Shown one piece after another: positions 23,275-36,909 of a DNA stretch of 64,000 nt. Below the pieces are notes generated by a model. It saw only the letters and a list, made by a program, of their open reading frames with translations. It was not told the origin of the DNA and made no database searches. This stretch comes from Benincasa hispida (Eukaryota; Streptophyta; Magnoliopsida; Cucurbitales; Cucurbitaceae), in NCBI RefSeq assembly GCF_009727055.1, contig NC_052354.1, forward strand, positions 1,298,286 to 1,362,285. Direction: 5' to 3'. Numbering within the stretch: the first letter of the stretch is position 1; each line of letters opens with the position of its first letter. Made by a program: the position numbers and the translations under genes.

Positions 23275-24438
23275 TCATTCGTCTTCTCCCACTAAAATGT
23301 TTTGGAGAGATCCAAAATTCAAGGAATCTATTTGAAAAATTCGGTCTGTAACGAATTGTCTACCTTTATCCTTTCGCATCCAATTCTTCACTTTGATTTT
23401 CGTCCCTGTTTTATCATAGCAAAGAATTTTATCACCGACATGAAACCATCTCTCTCCATCTTCAAAGACTTTAATGAGGTTAAGGAATCCATCAGCACAA
23501 TAATTTGGCATGACACCTTGCATCACCCATAATTGAACCTTCTTACAACACGTTCCATGAATCCATATAGTTTCTTAAAGGTTGCCATTAAATTTCGCAA
23601 TGTACCCATGACTGGAAGAGTCGCTGTCAACTTCTAGAACCGTAACAGATTCAATTTTTTCGAATTTAACATCAAGGCCATAATCACAAACATATTTTCT
23701 TTCTTGCTCCCGATCCAATATATGACTTCATTCAAGTAACCACCATGATAGACGAACACAAAAGGCAAGCAGTTTAAAGGCCCTCCATTCCTTGGTTTCG
23801 TTCCTACCAAACCTCATAACCTCCATCATCGAATGGGAGTCTTCTTGCTCATGAATAACCATTTTAAGGGTGAAACCAAATCCGTAGAAGCAATTAATAT
23901 TCTTATTTTTTACTTTAGGTTGTGACAGTAGTATGAAGAACTCGTTAGTCATTAGATTTAATATGTCGTTGCAAAAACTTTCATCATCAAATTTGTAAAT
24001 ATACAATAATCCATTGCAGGAATTGATAATTTTGATTTTAGTCCAATCATTGTTGTCGAATACAAATGAGGAAATGTAACTCATCGTATTGATATCAAGG
24101 CAATGCATCTTGGAATTGCACTCAAAAGTAGGATAGCAATTGCAATTGCAATTAGAGAGGATTTCATAGGTACTAACAAGAAAAACATTTGGAATAAATT
24201 TACAAGATGAAAAGTAAGTTAAGACTAGATGATTCCAAGTTCTACTTACGAGCCTACATGCTGGCAAATTGCAAATAGTAAGTTTGGATAATATTACCTT
24301 AATAATATAGGGGGAAAGCTCTAGATCGCAATTTTTGTTCATAATCCTCTGTTTACATTCCAACTTCTCCATTAAACACAACTGATAAAGAGAGGTAAGG
24401 GGTGAAATTCCATATTTAAAGCCAAAATAAACTAACAA
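23275..24438 (-). pseudogene. F-box protein gene, broken by frameshifts and a stop
   Basis: The longest frame (24438-23728, 236 codons) holds an F-box-like segment near residues 40-75 (LSPYIIKVILSKLTICNLPACRLVSRTWN). It continues into an F-box-associated domain with INSCNGLLYIY. It ends in a shifted tail at WWLLE. Reading continues in another frame as YHGGYLNEVIYWIG, then shifts again through YIAKFNGNL. A TAA stop (about 23574) precedes ETIWIHGT and WVMQGVMPN, and the last piece runs to 23275. At least two frameshifts and one stop break a single ancestral protein. Intact relatives act as substrate receptors of SCF ubiquitin ligases. Sequencing error is possible but unlikely for three lesions. 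Confidence 0.75.
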
Positions 24439-24570
24439 ATCATCTAAAATGGGGGAAAAAACAAAAAAAATGGCTACAACAATTCAAACAATATCATAAC
24501 AAATCACAAACTAAAATGTGGCATGCAAAATTACTTACTAATTGTATGTATTGCATTCAAGTAGTGAATT

Positions 24571-24760
24571 ACTATATAACTCTAAACAAGTTTGGCTTTC
24601 TAAATCAACAAAACTCTAGAAACTATATTCACCAAAGTCCTCACATATTCTAAGCTCCATTCTTTCTTCTTTGAAGTCATTACCAAAAGAAAAAAATAAT
24701 GGATAATCCTCAAAAGATGAACTATCAAGGGCCAAATTCAGGTTTATTTAATTATATTAC
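24571..24760 (+). other. Possible orphan first exon with TATA-like element
   Basis: A TATATAA word at 24571-24578 is followed about 125 bases later by a clean ATG (24702). The frame reads MDNPQKMNYQGPNSG up to a GT that could be a donor. No convincing second exon was found downstream. It may be a fragment of a small gene or chance. Confidence 0.2.
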
Positions 24761-26400
24761 TAATTTAAATTAAACTATATGAATTTTATTCATTATTTAT
24801 ATAAATTTTATGTTATTCTATAACGTCATTTATTATTTTATTTTATAGATTTCATTTTGTTTCATTGATTGTCATTGTAGAATTAATGACCCATGTTTGG
24901 TTTATGTTTGTGTGATTAGGGGTGATAGGGTAACACGTTAGTTTGTGTCCTTGTGTAAGAGAAGGTGAACAATATAATGGACAAGACAAACAATGTAACA
25001 CAATCAACTAAGGAATTAATACAAGAAATAGGACAACGGGTGAAAGTTAAGACACTAGGGGCCACAATATTGTCAAAGATGCAACTAATAAATTAAAATA
25101 TTTTTTTTTATTCTATTGAATAAAGATAGCATTATGTTAGAGTCTTAAGAAAAAGGTCTCACATGGCTTGGCTGATGAGCATTTTCACCTTTTCAACCCA
25201 TAAGAATCAACGATATTTTGGTAGTATATCATTTATATCTTTTATCATGTTTTTCTTATTAAATATTGTGTAAGATCTATAATTTTATCGATTAAACTCT
25301 TATAATCACAGTTACATAAACGAACCAATTCTTAGACATTAGCATTTTCATTAAAGCAATTATTTTTTCAAAAGTTGATGAGATTTCATATACATTTTTG
25401 AAGCATAAAATAAGCCCAAGCATACAAAATAAATCTTCAACAGCTTTTTACATTTTCTTTACTGTTTGTTATGTAACTACTTGTATCGGCTAAAACGAAT
25501 AAATATGCATCATTTACATTTGTAGTACAATCTTTTCATAAGCTTACAAGAAAAGTTACAGAATCTGTAAAAAAAAAGTGTGACTTAGCTCTTGAAATAA
25601 AAGTTCTTCTCATTCCCATAGATATAGGCACTCTATTGCCGAACCAGAAAGAAAAGAGGGTTACAGAGGAAAGAACAAGAGAGAGAAAGAAAATAATTTG
25701 TTTGATAATTTCTTTTCCCATCAGAACAAAGTGGTGTCTCTTCCATCAAACAAGAGTAAGTGGATTTTTCCACGTGTTGCACATCAGCTGGAAGATCGTG
25801 AAGCAACCAGGGCCAAGTTATCTACCTACCAAAATATTTGGGGCAAATTTAACCCAACTTTTGATCACGGATTGGATCAACTGAAGGCCAGCTTCATCAT
25901 TTGGGCTTTTTCTTCAAGAAATTCAAGTGTGCAAGCCCAACAATTTTTATACCCAAGAACATTGCTTTCGAGTGTAACGAGACTTCATATGTTTTTTTGT
26001 CTTTGCATTTTTTGTTTTGAAAATTTGATTTTTTTTTTTTTTTTTTACTGATTTAAAGTATTACTAATTCCATCCTAATCCAATTTATTTTAGAATGTGA
26101 ACCTTTTATGTTCTTGAAATATTTAGAATTTTAACTATATATGCACATTTGGATTTTTTCTTGGTTCAACTATGATTTTTTTTAAGAATAAAATATTAGA
26201 GTGTTTCTTCTAAAAGAATTATTATTTTAATATTTTTAAATTATAATTTAACTATTAATGACTTCTTTTTAGTTAAATTTTTGACCTTTTAATCAATAAT
26301 ATATATCTTACACAAAAGAGATCATTTTTGCTAAGAATTAAAAAGAAATTATATGCTTATTAAATTAGTAATTAAATTAAATTTTAACTAGCTAGTACTT
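24761..26400. other. Intergenic, no gene recognised
   Basis: Overlapping short frames at 25536-26051, on both strands, have no recognisable motifs and end in homopolymer T. Nothing here is supported as coding. Confidence 0.5.
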
Positions 26401-26419
26401 TTCTTCTGACAATTTGTGA

Positions 26420-26486
26420 GTGGGAGAATCGGACTTCTAACTTCAAAGCTAATAGCATAAGTACTATATCAATTGAGCTATCTCAT
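26420..26486 (-). repeat. tRNA-like remnant, possibly a SINE head
   Basis: On the minus strand the segment reads TAGCTCAATTGA (26480-26469, like pol III box A), then about 33 bases later AGTCCGATTCT (26435-26425, like box B), followed by CCCAC. Spacing suits a tRNA-derived head, but the sequence cannot form a proper tRNA cloverleaf by eye. It is flanked by AT-rich DNA without a clear tail. Confidence 0.4.
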
Positions 26487-26661
26487 TTTGGCTTAAAGAA
26501 AAAAATAAAAGAGTGCATTATAGATTTATTTTTGGTTATATTAGTGGTTTTTTCTAAATAAAGAACGTTGGTTTTTTTTTTTTTTAGAAGAAAACAAGTG
26601 TAAGGATAGTTACTTTAGTATTTAAATTATAATTTAATTAGTATAATCATAAAAAAAAAAT

Positions 26662-26890
26662 CATGAAAGTCATCATAATATTAAGTTTACATCAACACAT
26701 CAATATTTCCACATTTCATGGATTGGACATCGATACGAGGAGTGAATTGACATTCTATTAGATCATAAAATAACCATGAAAGTTATAGTATTAAATTTTC
26801 ATCAACGTGTCAATATTTTCATTGATAATGTTCATACTTTCATGAATTCAACATCGACATAAGGGGTGAATCAATATTTTCATTATATTG
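26662..26890. repeat. Degenerate tandem duplication, period about 111 bp
   Basis: Both copies contain, in order, CATGAAAGT, TCATCAAC..GTCAATATTT-like, TTTCATG, CAACATCGA-like and GGGTGAAT-like blocks. Similarity is moderate and no coding potential was seen. Confidence 0.55.
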
Positions 26891-26960
26891 TATAAAATTT
26901 CAAGAAACATAAACACATAGGCAACAAAATGCCACTGTGTAAACATTGTTTTTGAAAAAC

Positions 26961-27078
26961 CACAAGGAGGTATCTACTACACATTAACAGTGTTATGATT
27001 TATGTCATAGCAATTCAAATCACAAGGAGGTACTACTGTACATTAACAGTGTTATGACTTATGTTTAGCAATTCACAA
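26961..27078. repeat. Tandem duplication, period 60 bp
   Basis: CACAAGGAGGTA, CATTAACAGTGTTATGA and TAGCAATTCA recur in order at 26961 and 27021 with only a few differences. Confidence 0.85.
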
Positions 27079-27119
27079 GACAGTTATCAAAAATTGCAGT
27101 AAGAAAAAATAAACGTAAC

Positions 27120-27960
27120 GCCAGAGATTGATAACCCAGTTTGGTGTAAAATACCTACACCTGGGGGGTAGGATACCCAGGAAAAATAACTTTACTAATA
27201 TCAATGATTATTTAATTACAACACGGTATTTATATGTAATAAATGCACGATTACAAGGACACTTGTACAACTTAACCACTCAACAAATGCTCGAGGCTCC
27301 ATCGTGTCTTAGGCTCCTCTTAAGTTGTATTATTGGTAGAGTCAATCTTAGGCTCCTCATAAGATCGAGACTCTCTCTTTATGTCTTTGAGCTCCCCTCA
27401 AGTCATAGGATTCCTTCCCACTCCGGTTGTATCTTTTCTTTTAATGCAAAGTCCCCTTTGCTTGAATGACTTAGGCTCCCCCTAAGTTTGCAAATCCCTT
27501 CTCACATAATCGTCTTGCCCTCAAAGAAAGGAATACAAACAATACCTTAAATAACAAAAACACTCAGATTATCAATGCAATATACAGTCAATTGAACATA
27601 CAGGAATACTCTTCCACAATATAATCTTGATAAGAATGATGCAATATGTCTCTTCAAAAAGTAAAGAACCCTTTAAATATGAGCAATAGAAACAAAGACA
27701 ACTAACCCTAAATTCCATAGTAATCGGAAGCAAGAAAGGAAAAGGATATCGATAGATATCACAGAAAAGGAAAAGGAAAAATTCTTACAGAATCAACATT
27801 TCCAAAAACATTCATTTTCCTGAAAGTAACAAATGCAGAGACAATTCTCATGACAACTGAGACACTTAAACAAATATTGCCAATCACACAAAACCTAACA
27901 AGCTCTCGTTTTGGCAAATTTTTTTAAGCAATGACAAAACAACTAGCAAACAAGATCAGT
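27120..27960 (-). mobile_element. Probable 3' LTR / tail of the SIRE-like copia
   Basis: It lies downstream, in minus-strand sense, of the env-like region. A GATAACCCAGTTTGGTG motif with CTACACCTGGGGGGTAGG follows, a type seen in LTRs of plant copia elements. A short plus-strand frame here (27128-27469) has no motif. Exact LTR ends were not located. Confidence 0.4.
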
Positions 27961-27979
27961 ATACACAAACAAGTAAAAT

Positions 27980-30050
27980 AACAAAGTCATTGTAACAAGG
28001 TTTTGGAAAAAAATTTTATAACATTCTTTAGAACACATCAAGAAAGAAGGGAAAAAGAAAGCAACAACAATCCTACAACCAGTAAACTCTCCACCACCTT
28101 CTTCTACTCCCCATTTTTATCATGCCAAAAAAAAAAAAAAAAAAAAAAACAGCATTCACATAAACAACAACAGTTGGAGATTTCCCACATCAATCATCAT
28201 CATCTTGTGCACCAGAGATTCCACCCTAATCAAGACCATCTAAAGCACTACGAAGTAAATTCAACATATCATCAACTTCGGACTTCAAGCAAAAATTTTT
28301 GAGCCAAAACAACAATATCTTTGGATTCAGTGATCAGCATATGCATCACCTTCTTCTCGCAGTGAGTCATAAGAATTTCCTGATGAGACAACTTTCAAGA
28401 ATAGGAACATCAGTGTGCACAAGATCAAACACATGTTTCCCCTGATACAGCCTATAGCTGAAAGAAATAGTAGGGAGAAGAGGACCAGGAACATCTAAAT
28501 CCAATATAAGGTCAGGCTTTTGAGCAAGAATAATCCCACAAATAAGTCTAGGGAAGCACAAATGGGTTTTGGTAGCTTCAGACCCAATGTGGCGTTTGAT
28601 TTGGTTCAGAATGAAAACATCATAATTGAATTCGGCCTCTGTGTCAATATGATAGAAGAGACTTGCCAAGGTAGTAGAGAGGCCAGATTTATGAGACGAC
28701 AGACACCAATTCTCAATCCCAATCTTATAGAGCAACACATACTTAACACTGAGATCAGGGCAAAGAACCTTTCTTGGGCCACACATGTTTGACAACACTT
28801 GTAAGCTCAAAAACAAGATCATAAGTAGAAGGATGCTACTCAATAACATCTTCGAGTACTTAACGGTTCAAGTATTTGTTAATGATAGAAGTTGAAAAGA
28901 CAAAGCAGTGTCCCCTTATATGGACCTTCCTGTTTTCTAGGCTGCCAATGTTGTTAAACTGATGTGAAAGATTAAAATAAAATTCTTGGACAAGATTAGG
29001 GTAGTAAGGCCCTAGCTTCAACACAGTATAAATAATATCAACTTTCACAAGAAGACTCATAATCTCCAAACAGTCTTGGGTTTATTTAGACAAATCTCTT
29101 TCAACAGCAAAATTCTTTTGTTGACAATAAACTTCCACATTTTAGCACAATCAACAGAGTGAAAAGAGATATTGTTCAAAGGCACCACAGGGACATTCTT
29201 CTTTCTTTCTCTTTTCTTCTCTTTAGGTTTTTGTACGTTCTCAATAGACACATCCTGAAAGTCTTTCACTAGTTCTTCTTCTATTTCCTCAGTAGCCTAG
29301 ATAGACACATTCTGAGCACAGGGCTTCATATCAATAACTTTTTGCTTACCCTTTTGCTTTAGTCAATAGGAACATTATCATCAATCGAGACATTAAAAGA
29401 GTCAGGTGAGATCTCTTTAGCATCTTCCTTTTCGTGAGAATATTCGCTCTTCTGGCTTTTATCGGACAAAACCTTCTGAGCATCATTCCCCAAACCCTCT
29501 TTACTCAAGATGCTCTTTTCATCCTTCTGATCGGACACCTCTCGACTCACATATTTATCAGCATCTTCCGATTCATTTACCTCACCAGATGCAATGACAT
29601 TTGATAACACATTTAAAGCACCAGTTTCAATAATATCATCATCTTGGATAGGATTACTTCTGTTGGATTCCTCATTAACCCCAAAGGAATGACTTCCAGA
29701 CAAGCTGCGTTTTGACAAATTCTCAAAAAATGGAAACCCTAGATTCTTTAACACTAGCTTCATTAATTTGAGTTTGATCAACATTCAAGGTATGCAAGAC
29801 ATCCTCAGAAGCAATAACATTTTCATCCCCAGAGACAATAAGAGAAGGGTCCTTGTGGATTTTTTAAGCTCAGATTGAAAATGTAGCGGTTCAACTTAAA
29901 TGTCAGGACTCACAAGGTCCTCTTCTTCTTATTATTTTTACCTCTTCTTAAGGCAAACAAAAGTTTATGCTTTGCAACAGAAGCTGAAACATTCCTTGAA
30001 GACTCAGCCTTATGGTTTCAAACGGGCTCAGTTCTTGTAGCATTTTCCTG
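27980..30050 (-). pseudogene. Env-like ORF region of a SIRE-type copia, frameshifted
   Basis: Minus-strand pieces in order: an acidic Ser/Asp/Glu-rich segment (29784-29359); a basic stretch, then VPLNNISFHSVDCAKMWKFIV (29269-29057); KVDIIYTVLKLGPYYPNLVQEFYFNL with VHIRGHCFVFS (29069-28860); and SVKYVLLYKIGIENWCLSSHKS through GPLLPTISFSYRLYQGKHV (28849-28367). The order matches the protein annotated in plants as envelope-like or putative plant transposon protein. It lies directly downstream of copia pol on the same strand. Frames are broken at several points, and pieces overlap in different frames. Role is unknown even in intact relatives. Confidence 0.65.
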
Positions 30051-30389
30051 AGCAATCTCTTCAGAAGGAACATGAAACTTTTTCTTGTTCGTCTTTTCTT
30101 TGTATTGCACCATTTTTTTTTTTTTTTGAAGTATGAGTTCTCCTTCGTGTACTCACCTTTTTTATAGGAATCACCATAAAGAACCCACGATCGTAGAGTA
30201 AGTTGAAAAGATGGTGGGTAGTCAGAGATTCAAAAACCACTTTCCTACCAAAACACAACTGACGGAAGCTAATAGAAAAATTCAAATAGTAAATACACTT
30301 CAACTTACATTAGTCTACCCCATGACATTTATTAATCCAGCTGTCCAGAACATATGAGATGGGCCTTAATTCCTTCATGGCTCACTATC

Positions 30390-31900
30390 AAAGCTTAATT
30401 AGTTGCTACAAATGAATAGTATAGAGGCCCAGGGCAGTTCGAAGGACCTCAAATTGTTTAACTTCAAGAGCTTTTATGAAGATGTTAGCAATTTGATTCT
30501 CAGATCAGATATGCTCTAAAACAATCTGTCTACTTTCAACCAATTCATGGGTGAAGTAATGTATGATGTTAATGTGTTTCGTTCTATTGTGTTGGATAGA
30601 ATTTTTAGAAATATCTATGGCATTCAAGTTATCACAGTACAATGTCATAGCATTTTGTGAGACATCGTATTATTTGAGCATTTGTTTCATCTAGTGCAAC
30701 TGAGTACAACTGCTTCCAATAGCAACATATTCGGCTTCAGCAGTGGAGAGGGACACACAGTTATGCTTTTTTTTTAACTAAAAAATCAGGTTGTTCATAA
30801 AAAAGAAACATCTAGATGTAGTACTTTTTCGATCTTCTAAGCTTTAGCCCAATTTGCACCACAATATCCAACCAAGGAGCTATCAGTATCAAAAAAATAC
30901 AAAAGACCATACTCACATGTACCAGTGATATGTTTGATGATCCGTTTGGCACTCAATAGGTGACTCGTTTTTGGCTTTGCTTGATATCTTGTACAGACAC
31001 CTACGACAAAAGCAATGTCAGGCCTGCTTGAAGGGAGATAAAGTAAACTCCCAATAATGCTACGATACAAGCTCTTATTAACGCAAGGCCCATCAGAGTT
31101 CTTGGAAATTTTAACATGAGTGGGAGTAGGGGTTCTCTTTGTGCGCACCTTTTTAAGCCCAAAATTTTTCACCAGGTCTTTCCCATATTTGCTTTATGAA
31201 ATCAAAATTCTGTCTTCAAGTTGTTTGATATGAAGACCGAGGAAATATGTCAATTCACACACAAAACTCATTTCAAATTGAGTCTGCATTTGATTTACAA
31301 AAAGTTCTATGAGATGCTGAGACATTCCTTTGACATAATATCATCCACATAAATGTGTGCAATTACCAGGCTCTCTTTTTCTTTCTTTACAAATAGTGTT
31401 TTGTCAACTCCTCCTCTCATATGCCCCTGTCTGAGAAAAATTCAGTTAAGTGATCACACCAGGCACAAGGTATTTACTTAAGGCCATACAAAGCCTTTTA
31501 AAGCTTGTACACATGATCAGGGTCCATAGGGTTTACAAAGCCTTCTGGGTGCTCAACATAAACTTCTTCATTTATGTGCCAATTAAGAAAAGAATTTTTG
31601 ACATCGATCTGATAAAGTTTGAATTTTAGCAAGCAAGCAATACTTAACAAAATTCGGAGGGCTTTCAGATGAGCTACAGATGCAAACGTTTTATCGAAGT
31701 CAACATCCTCTTTTGGGATACCCTTGGGCAACTAGACAAGCCTTATTTCTTGTTACTATTTCATTCGCGTCACTTTTTTTTTTTTTTTTGCCAATAACAT
31801 TTGCTAAAACAGGGTGAGGAACTAACTTAGCTCTATCGTATAAAACATCATCGTGCCGCTTAGCATTTCGTCTACACGATCGCGTAGTGCTATGCATAGT
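30390..31900 (-). pseudogene. SIRE-lineage copia pol (RT and RNase H), decayed
   Basis: Minus-strand pieces in order: VPHPVLANVIG..NEIVTRNKACLVAQGY (31897-31700); FDKTFASVAHLKALRILLSIACLLKFKLYQIDVKNSFLN (31731-31498); a HIYVDDIM motif near 31340-31366; RTPTPTHVKISKN, SLYRSIIGSLLYLPSSRPDIAF and LVGYCGANWA (31172-30837); then RNase H remnants ending in QIANIFIKALEVKQFEVLR near 30470. The wording is typical of the SIRE/Maximus branch of Ty1/copia. A poly-A run at 31774-31786 (read as lysines) and several shifts break it. Confidence 0.85.
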
Positions 31901-32170
31901 ACTTTATCGCATCGTTTTGCGTGCATCGCTGCTAAACGATCATGTAGTACCATCATATAGTAAATTCAGCATATCGTTTAGTTCCCCCGCCAAAGCTAAA
32001 CGATCGCTTAATGCTATCGTATAGCAAATTGAACGCATCGTTTGGCTCCCACAAGTACACGATCATCTAGCGTTCAACATCACAACGACCAACGCCTATT
32101 GTATACGATCATCTAGCTTTTCTTCACATCGTGTAGCGCCTGGAGCTAGACAATCGTTTAGCAACTGGAA
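31873..32170 (-). repeat. Degenerate tandem array with TAnACGATC unit starts
   Basis: Units begin at 31873, 31933, 31997, 32056, 32102 and 32147, each with a TAnACGATC-like start (the last reads TAGACAATC). Spacing is 60, 64, 59, 46 and 45 bases. The first three units also share GTAGTGCTAT-like and GCATATCGTTT-like inner words, so a motif and its reverse complement alternate. The array sits between copia pol and the primer-binding site at 32453. Confidence 0.75.
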
Positions 32171-32452
32171 CCTCAACAACGATTTTGAGCAGAAGTTGAA
32201 AAACTGGAACAGCAGCTCAGTCTCTTTCACTTGTTTCTTCAATTACAACTTAATTTCGACTCTAATGATTCCAAATAAATTACAGACTCTTGCTAACACA
32301 TAAATGTTCATCAAACAAGAGCCAATTACAAATTTAAATGAGAAATTAAAGAGAATTAAATAGCCAAAACTCAAAAAATCATATCAGTGCATCAGTTTCA
32401 TATTTCTCAACCCACCAAACCAAAATTAAATCGAATTGAATGCATATTTGAT

Positions 32453-32464
32453 GCTCTGATACCA
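32453..32464 (-). other. Primer-binding site for initiator tRNA-Met
   Basis: The minus strand reads TGGTATCAGAGC, the classic Ty1/copia site complementary to the 3' end of initiator tRNA-Met. It sits 2 bases after the LTR end at 32467. Confidence 0.85.
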
Positions 32465-32466
32465 AT

Positions 32467-34474
<2,008 letters not shown>

Positions 34475-34995
34475 CGATGATGATTGTTCCAAACATCTGT
34501 AGTCTCATATTTTATTATGATTTCTTATTTAATTTTATTTCATTTCAATATTTAGAAAAAAAAAATGCATGTATCTCTGTTTTTTCTTATGTTTTGTGGA
34601 CTGCTTTGTAATTTCTTCCTCCATACATATTCAATCTGTTTTCTGCTCTACATTTGGTGAATGGATTTTTTTTTCTCCGTTCCATTGATTTGTTTTCAAT
34701 ATTCAACTAAATTTAATTTTCTTACATTCAAATTTAACTTCAATTATAAAAGTGTTGAAACTGTTTATTTTTTATGGAGTTTGATTTGTTCTAATGAAAT
34801 AGCTATATGAAAATCCTGAGGTCTTCTAATATTTATTAATATGTTCTTTCATATGTGAGATATTATGTTGTATTTATGTCCATTTTCAACCCAACCACCA
34901 AATTAATATTGATCTGACCATTACTTAATTTATTTATTTTTGAGTTGACTCTCTTTATTATGGATTTACTGTACATACTGTTTGAACTTATTGAG

Positions 34996-35021
34996 GTTAG
35001 GTACACTTAAGTGTACCTAAC
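34996..35021. repeat. Perfect 26-bp palindrome
   Basis: The half-site GTTAGGTACACTT (34996-35008) is followed directly by its exact reverse complement (35009-35021), with no spacer. It is in a gene-free stretch. Confidence 0.9.
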
Positions 35022-35029
35022 TTTCTTCA

Positions 35030-36670
35030 ACAACTATCCTTATTGTATCCTCTACTTATATCACAATCCCTCCTCATATTTTTTGAGATTTCTCCACATA
35101 CACCTCTTGTAAACTGTGTTGGTACGTCCCTGCTCTTACCTTTTTATTTCAACTTTCTCTTAAACCGTTTTACATTCTCGTATGTGTTATCTGGCTGTTG
35201 TAATATATTTTGTTTCCTTCTTCCACTTCTAACTTCGACTTATTCCATCCATCTAAAGTATGCTTCATTCTCTCCTTATAATCAAAGTGAGATATGTCGC
35301 TAACATTTTTATGTTTTTGTTAGGCCCTAAACCGATTATTCTGCCCCCTAGTTGTGGATTGTCTCAACCTTCATTCACTCCGAACATAAACAAATGTATG
35401 ATCTCGTATATTTTATTTCTACTTCAATTGTATTGATATACCCTTGGTATAACTAGACTTCTTTTTTTCTTCTGTGTAGGGCCCAAACTAATCGAACATA
35501 CCTTTTGTAAGTAGTTTGAGGTTTGTAAGTTTTACATTCGAAGTGATCTTTGTTATAGTCTATTGTTTGTTGAACTTGTTGGGGACTGTTTAGTTGTAAT
35601 GTATTATGGTTTATATTTTTCACTTGTATATTGAACATGTTGGGGACTGTTTAGTTATGGACTTTGATTTGTTGTAAATATTTTGAGGTTTTTTTCAATT
35701 TTCAATATCCAAATTTCAATTTAGAATTCTATTATAATTTTAATTTGGTGCATTCCATTTTTTTTTTTTTTTTTTTACAATCTTCTGTGAATTAAAAAGT
35801 ACACTTGAAATAAGTATAAAATTAAAAAAAAAACTGTTTATTTATATAAAGTATATTTGTAAATACCAAAAAAAATCTAATATGATATAAATTCCACGAC
35901 AGAGAAAGTATAATTGTAGGAATAGGCATAGACAAAGGTTATAACTAATTTTTTCAACATAAAAAATATAGCCATAAAATGAAAAAATATCCTAAAATTG
36001 CTCTTTAAGAATTCTTGGAATTGTTGTTAAGAAGGACCAAATTTCCAAATTTTCAATCATTAATTTCTAATATGATAAAAGTTTGCTTTTAAAAATCAAT
36101 TTTTATTATTTTTTATTTCTTACTTTTTGGGTGTGCGATGACAAGGGTCTTCCAAGATTTAATTTTAGGTACTTTTTTTTCCACTATATAACTCTCTCAA
36201 AAATTGACTAAAACCAAATTATCTAAATTGACTAGAAATTGTCTAACTCTTTGGTATTTTTGTATACATTTTTTTCCACTATATAAATTTTTTAAAAATC
36301 TTAACCATTAAATATTAACTGAAACTAAATTGTCTAAATTGTTTTATAATATGAAAGTAAGTCTGAATCTATCATTACAAACCAACTTTAGATTATGCTT
36401 TAATTGTACACTATTATAACAAATATAAGACAAATCCAAAGATCTTAACTATTATAATACTTAAGTAGACTTCTGTCACTATTACGTAGAGACACTTATA
36501 ATTTATCAACTAGGATATCTAGTTGCACATTTTAGTTTTTTTTATAGGTAGTAAAGGGTTGTATGAAAATCTTTATACCATAACCATTAGAATCTCTATA
36601 TCCTAACTCCCCAAAAAACCATAAAACTTCAACGTTCATAACTGGTATTGACTACCCCTATTTTGAAAAT
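35030..36670. other. Intergenic, no gene recognised
   Basis: Short frames at 35043-35303 and 35453-35638 show no motifs. The phrase GTTGGGGACTGTTTAG occurs twice (about 35578 and 35639), which may mark a local duplication of about 61 bases. Otherwise AT-rich filler. Confidence 0.5.
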
Positions 36671-36678
36671 ATATGTAG

Positions 36679-36850
36679 ATGGAAAAACACAAATTCTATG
36701 TCGTTTTCATTGGTTGTAACCCAGGGATCTACCTATCCTGACACGAATTTCATAGACAAGTTAATGAGTACAAGGGGGCATTATACAAGTTGTATGAAAC
36801 ATTCCATGAAGCGGAGCAAACGTATAAGTCCTACAGTACAACGCACGTTG
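36679..36850 (+). pseudogene. RNase H1 N-terminal (Cauli_VI-type) domain fragment with a premature stop
   Basis: The frame from 36679 reads a short start, then FYVVFIGCNPGIYLS, a TGA stop at 36739-36741, then RQVNEYKGALYKLYETFHEAEQTYKSY. This is the pattern of the RNA/DNA-hybrid-binding domain (PF01693) of eukaryotic RNase H1 and of caulimovirus and retroelement proteins. The stop falls where the family normally has a Trp, a one-base change. No RNase H catalytic domain follows. Whether it derives from a host gene or an element cannot be told. Confidence 0.6.
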
Positions 36851-36909
36851 GACAAGTTAGTAATCAGGGCGTATGACAATGTAGTACAATTATTGCAACT
36901 GTAATAGCT

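Noticed and set aside
26420..26486. A functional tRNA gene
   Set aside because: Box-like words are present, but stems and anticodon loop do not form convincingly; it is treated as a SINE-like remnant.
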